A stretch of 8,277 nt of DNA from NCBI GenBank assembly GCA_017561285.1, contig JAFZDG010000259.1, positions 1 through 8,277 on the forward strand, in the 5' to 3' direction. This document shows positions 7,972 through 8,277 of the stretch, in pieces. The notes beneath the pieces were generated by a model. That model made no database searches and was not told the DNA's origin. It saw only the letters and a list, made by a program, of their open reading frames with translations. Every line of letters begins with the position of its first letter. The stretch's first letter is position 1. This stretch comes from Bacteroidaceae bacterium. GTDB taxonomy: Bacteria > Bacteroidota > Bacteroidia > Bacteroidales > Barnesiellaceae_A. A program made the position numbers and the translations under genes.

Positions 7972-8277
7972 CTATAAATGCGTTGTTTTGTTGCGTAGGT
8001 AATGGTCGAGCAGTACTATGGCAGTAGCAGCTTCTACTACCGGAATGGCGCGTGGTACTACACATGGATCGTGTCGGCCGTTGGGGCAAAATGTTGTTGC
8101 TTGGCCATCGGTTGTAACACTCTCTATGGGTTGCAGCAGCGTAGGCGTGGGCTTAAAGGCCACTCGGAAATAAATATCTTTTCCATTCGATATTCCGCCT
8201 TGTATGCCACCCGAATGGTTTGTCCGAGTCGAGATGTGACCTTCTTTGTTTTCAAATATATCGCATACTTGCGAGCC
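7972..8277 (-). CDS. aroC: Chorismate synthase, C-terminal part (runs off right edge)
   Basis: The frame is open from the right edge to a TAG at 7974-7972, giving the last 101 residues of a protein normally about 350-360 long. Two family signatures are visible: R-T-N-H-S-G-G-I-Q-G-G-I-S-N-G, and G-R-H-D-P-C-V-V-P-R-A followed by P-V-V-E-A-A, which fits the conserved C-terminal chorismate synthase pattern. The enzyme converts 5-enolpyruvylshikimate-3-phosphate to chorismate with reduced FMN, the last step of the shikimate pathway, in the cytosol. A GTG at 8163 within this frame is not a start: the conserved coding sequence continues upstream to the edge. The M20 dipeptidase begins 33 bases after the stop. 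The N-terminal half is outside the window. Confidence 0.95.
   Translation of the reverse strand, partial: GSQVCDIFENKEGHISTRTNHSGGIQGGISNGKDIYFRVAFKPTPTLLQPIESVTTDGQATTFCPNGRHDPCVVPRAIPVVEAATAIVLLDHYLRNKTTHL

Larger units (their letters stand above)
1310..8277 (-). other. Possible four-gene transcription unit: aroC, M20 dipeptidase, radical SAM, GH85
   Basis: Four minus-strand genes follow each other with gaps of 33, 7 and 34 bases. No internal hairpin and no clear TAnnTTTG promoter was found between them, and a strong hairpin lies 24 bases after the last stop. Co-transcription is the simplest reading. The 7-base junction (dipeptidase to radical SAM) is the most secure; the 33- and 34-base junctions could hide degenerate promoters. 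The true 5' end lies to the right of the window. Confidence 0.45.

Noticed and set aside
1310..8277. Polysaccharide utilisation locus around the GH85 gene
   Set aside because: No SusC/SusD pair, hybrid sensor, ECF sigma/anti-sigma pair or second glycosidase is present in the window.
1..8277. CRISPR array, tRNA, rRNA, insertion sequence or phage genes
   Set aside because: No regularly spaced repeats, RNA gene signatures, transposase motifs or phage proteins were found on either strand.

Overview
The window looks like Bacteroidales chromosomal DNA, with all five recognisable genes on the minus strand. Three signals point to that order. The large secreted enzyme ends in a type IX secretion (T9SS/Por) C-terminal sorting domain. 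Starts lack Shine-Dalgarno sequences and sit behind short AT-rich leaders. The one promoter candidate resembles the Bacteroidetes TAnnTTTG -7 element. The family or genus cannot be fixed from this window alone.

In transcription order (right to left) the window holds: the 3' end of chorismate synthase (aroC, 8277-7972); an M20 metallodipeptidase (7938-6577); a YhcC-type radical SAM protein (6569-5634); a 1429-residue secreted GH85 endo-beta-N-acetylglucosaminidase (5599-1310); a 263-base gap with a perfect 17-bp hairpin bracketed by an 8-bp direct repeat; and the N-terminal half of an M3 metallopeptidase of the peptidyl-dipeptidase Dcp type (1046 to the left edge). Gaps between the first four genes are 33, 7 and 34 bases with no convincing internal promoter, so they may be read as one transcript ending at or near the hairpin. 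The M3 gene appears to start from its own promoter, which has a 12-bp palindrome near its -33 position.

aroC (aromatic biosynthesis) and the YhcC-type gene look like housekeeping genes. The GH85 enzyme is the accessory element: exported, predicted to be anchored to or released from the cell surface, and expected to cut the chitobiose core of N-glycans. The M20 and M3 peptidases could use peptides exposed by deglycosylation, but nothing beyond proximity links them. No SusC/SusD pair, glycan sensor or other glycosidase is present here, so this is not a classical polysaccharide utilisation locus within the visible limits. No mobile element, CRISPR array, tRNA or rRNA was seen, and there is no strong evidence for an undescribed multi-gene system.
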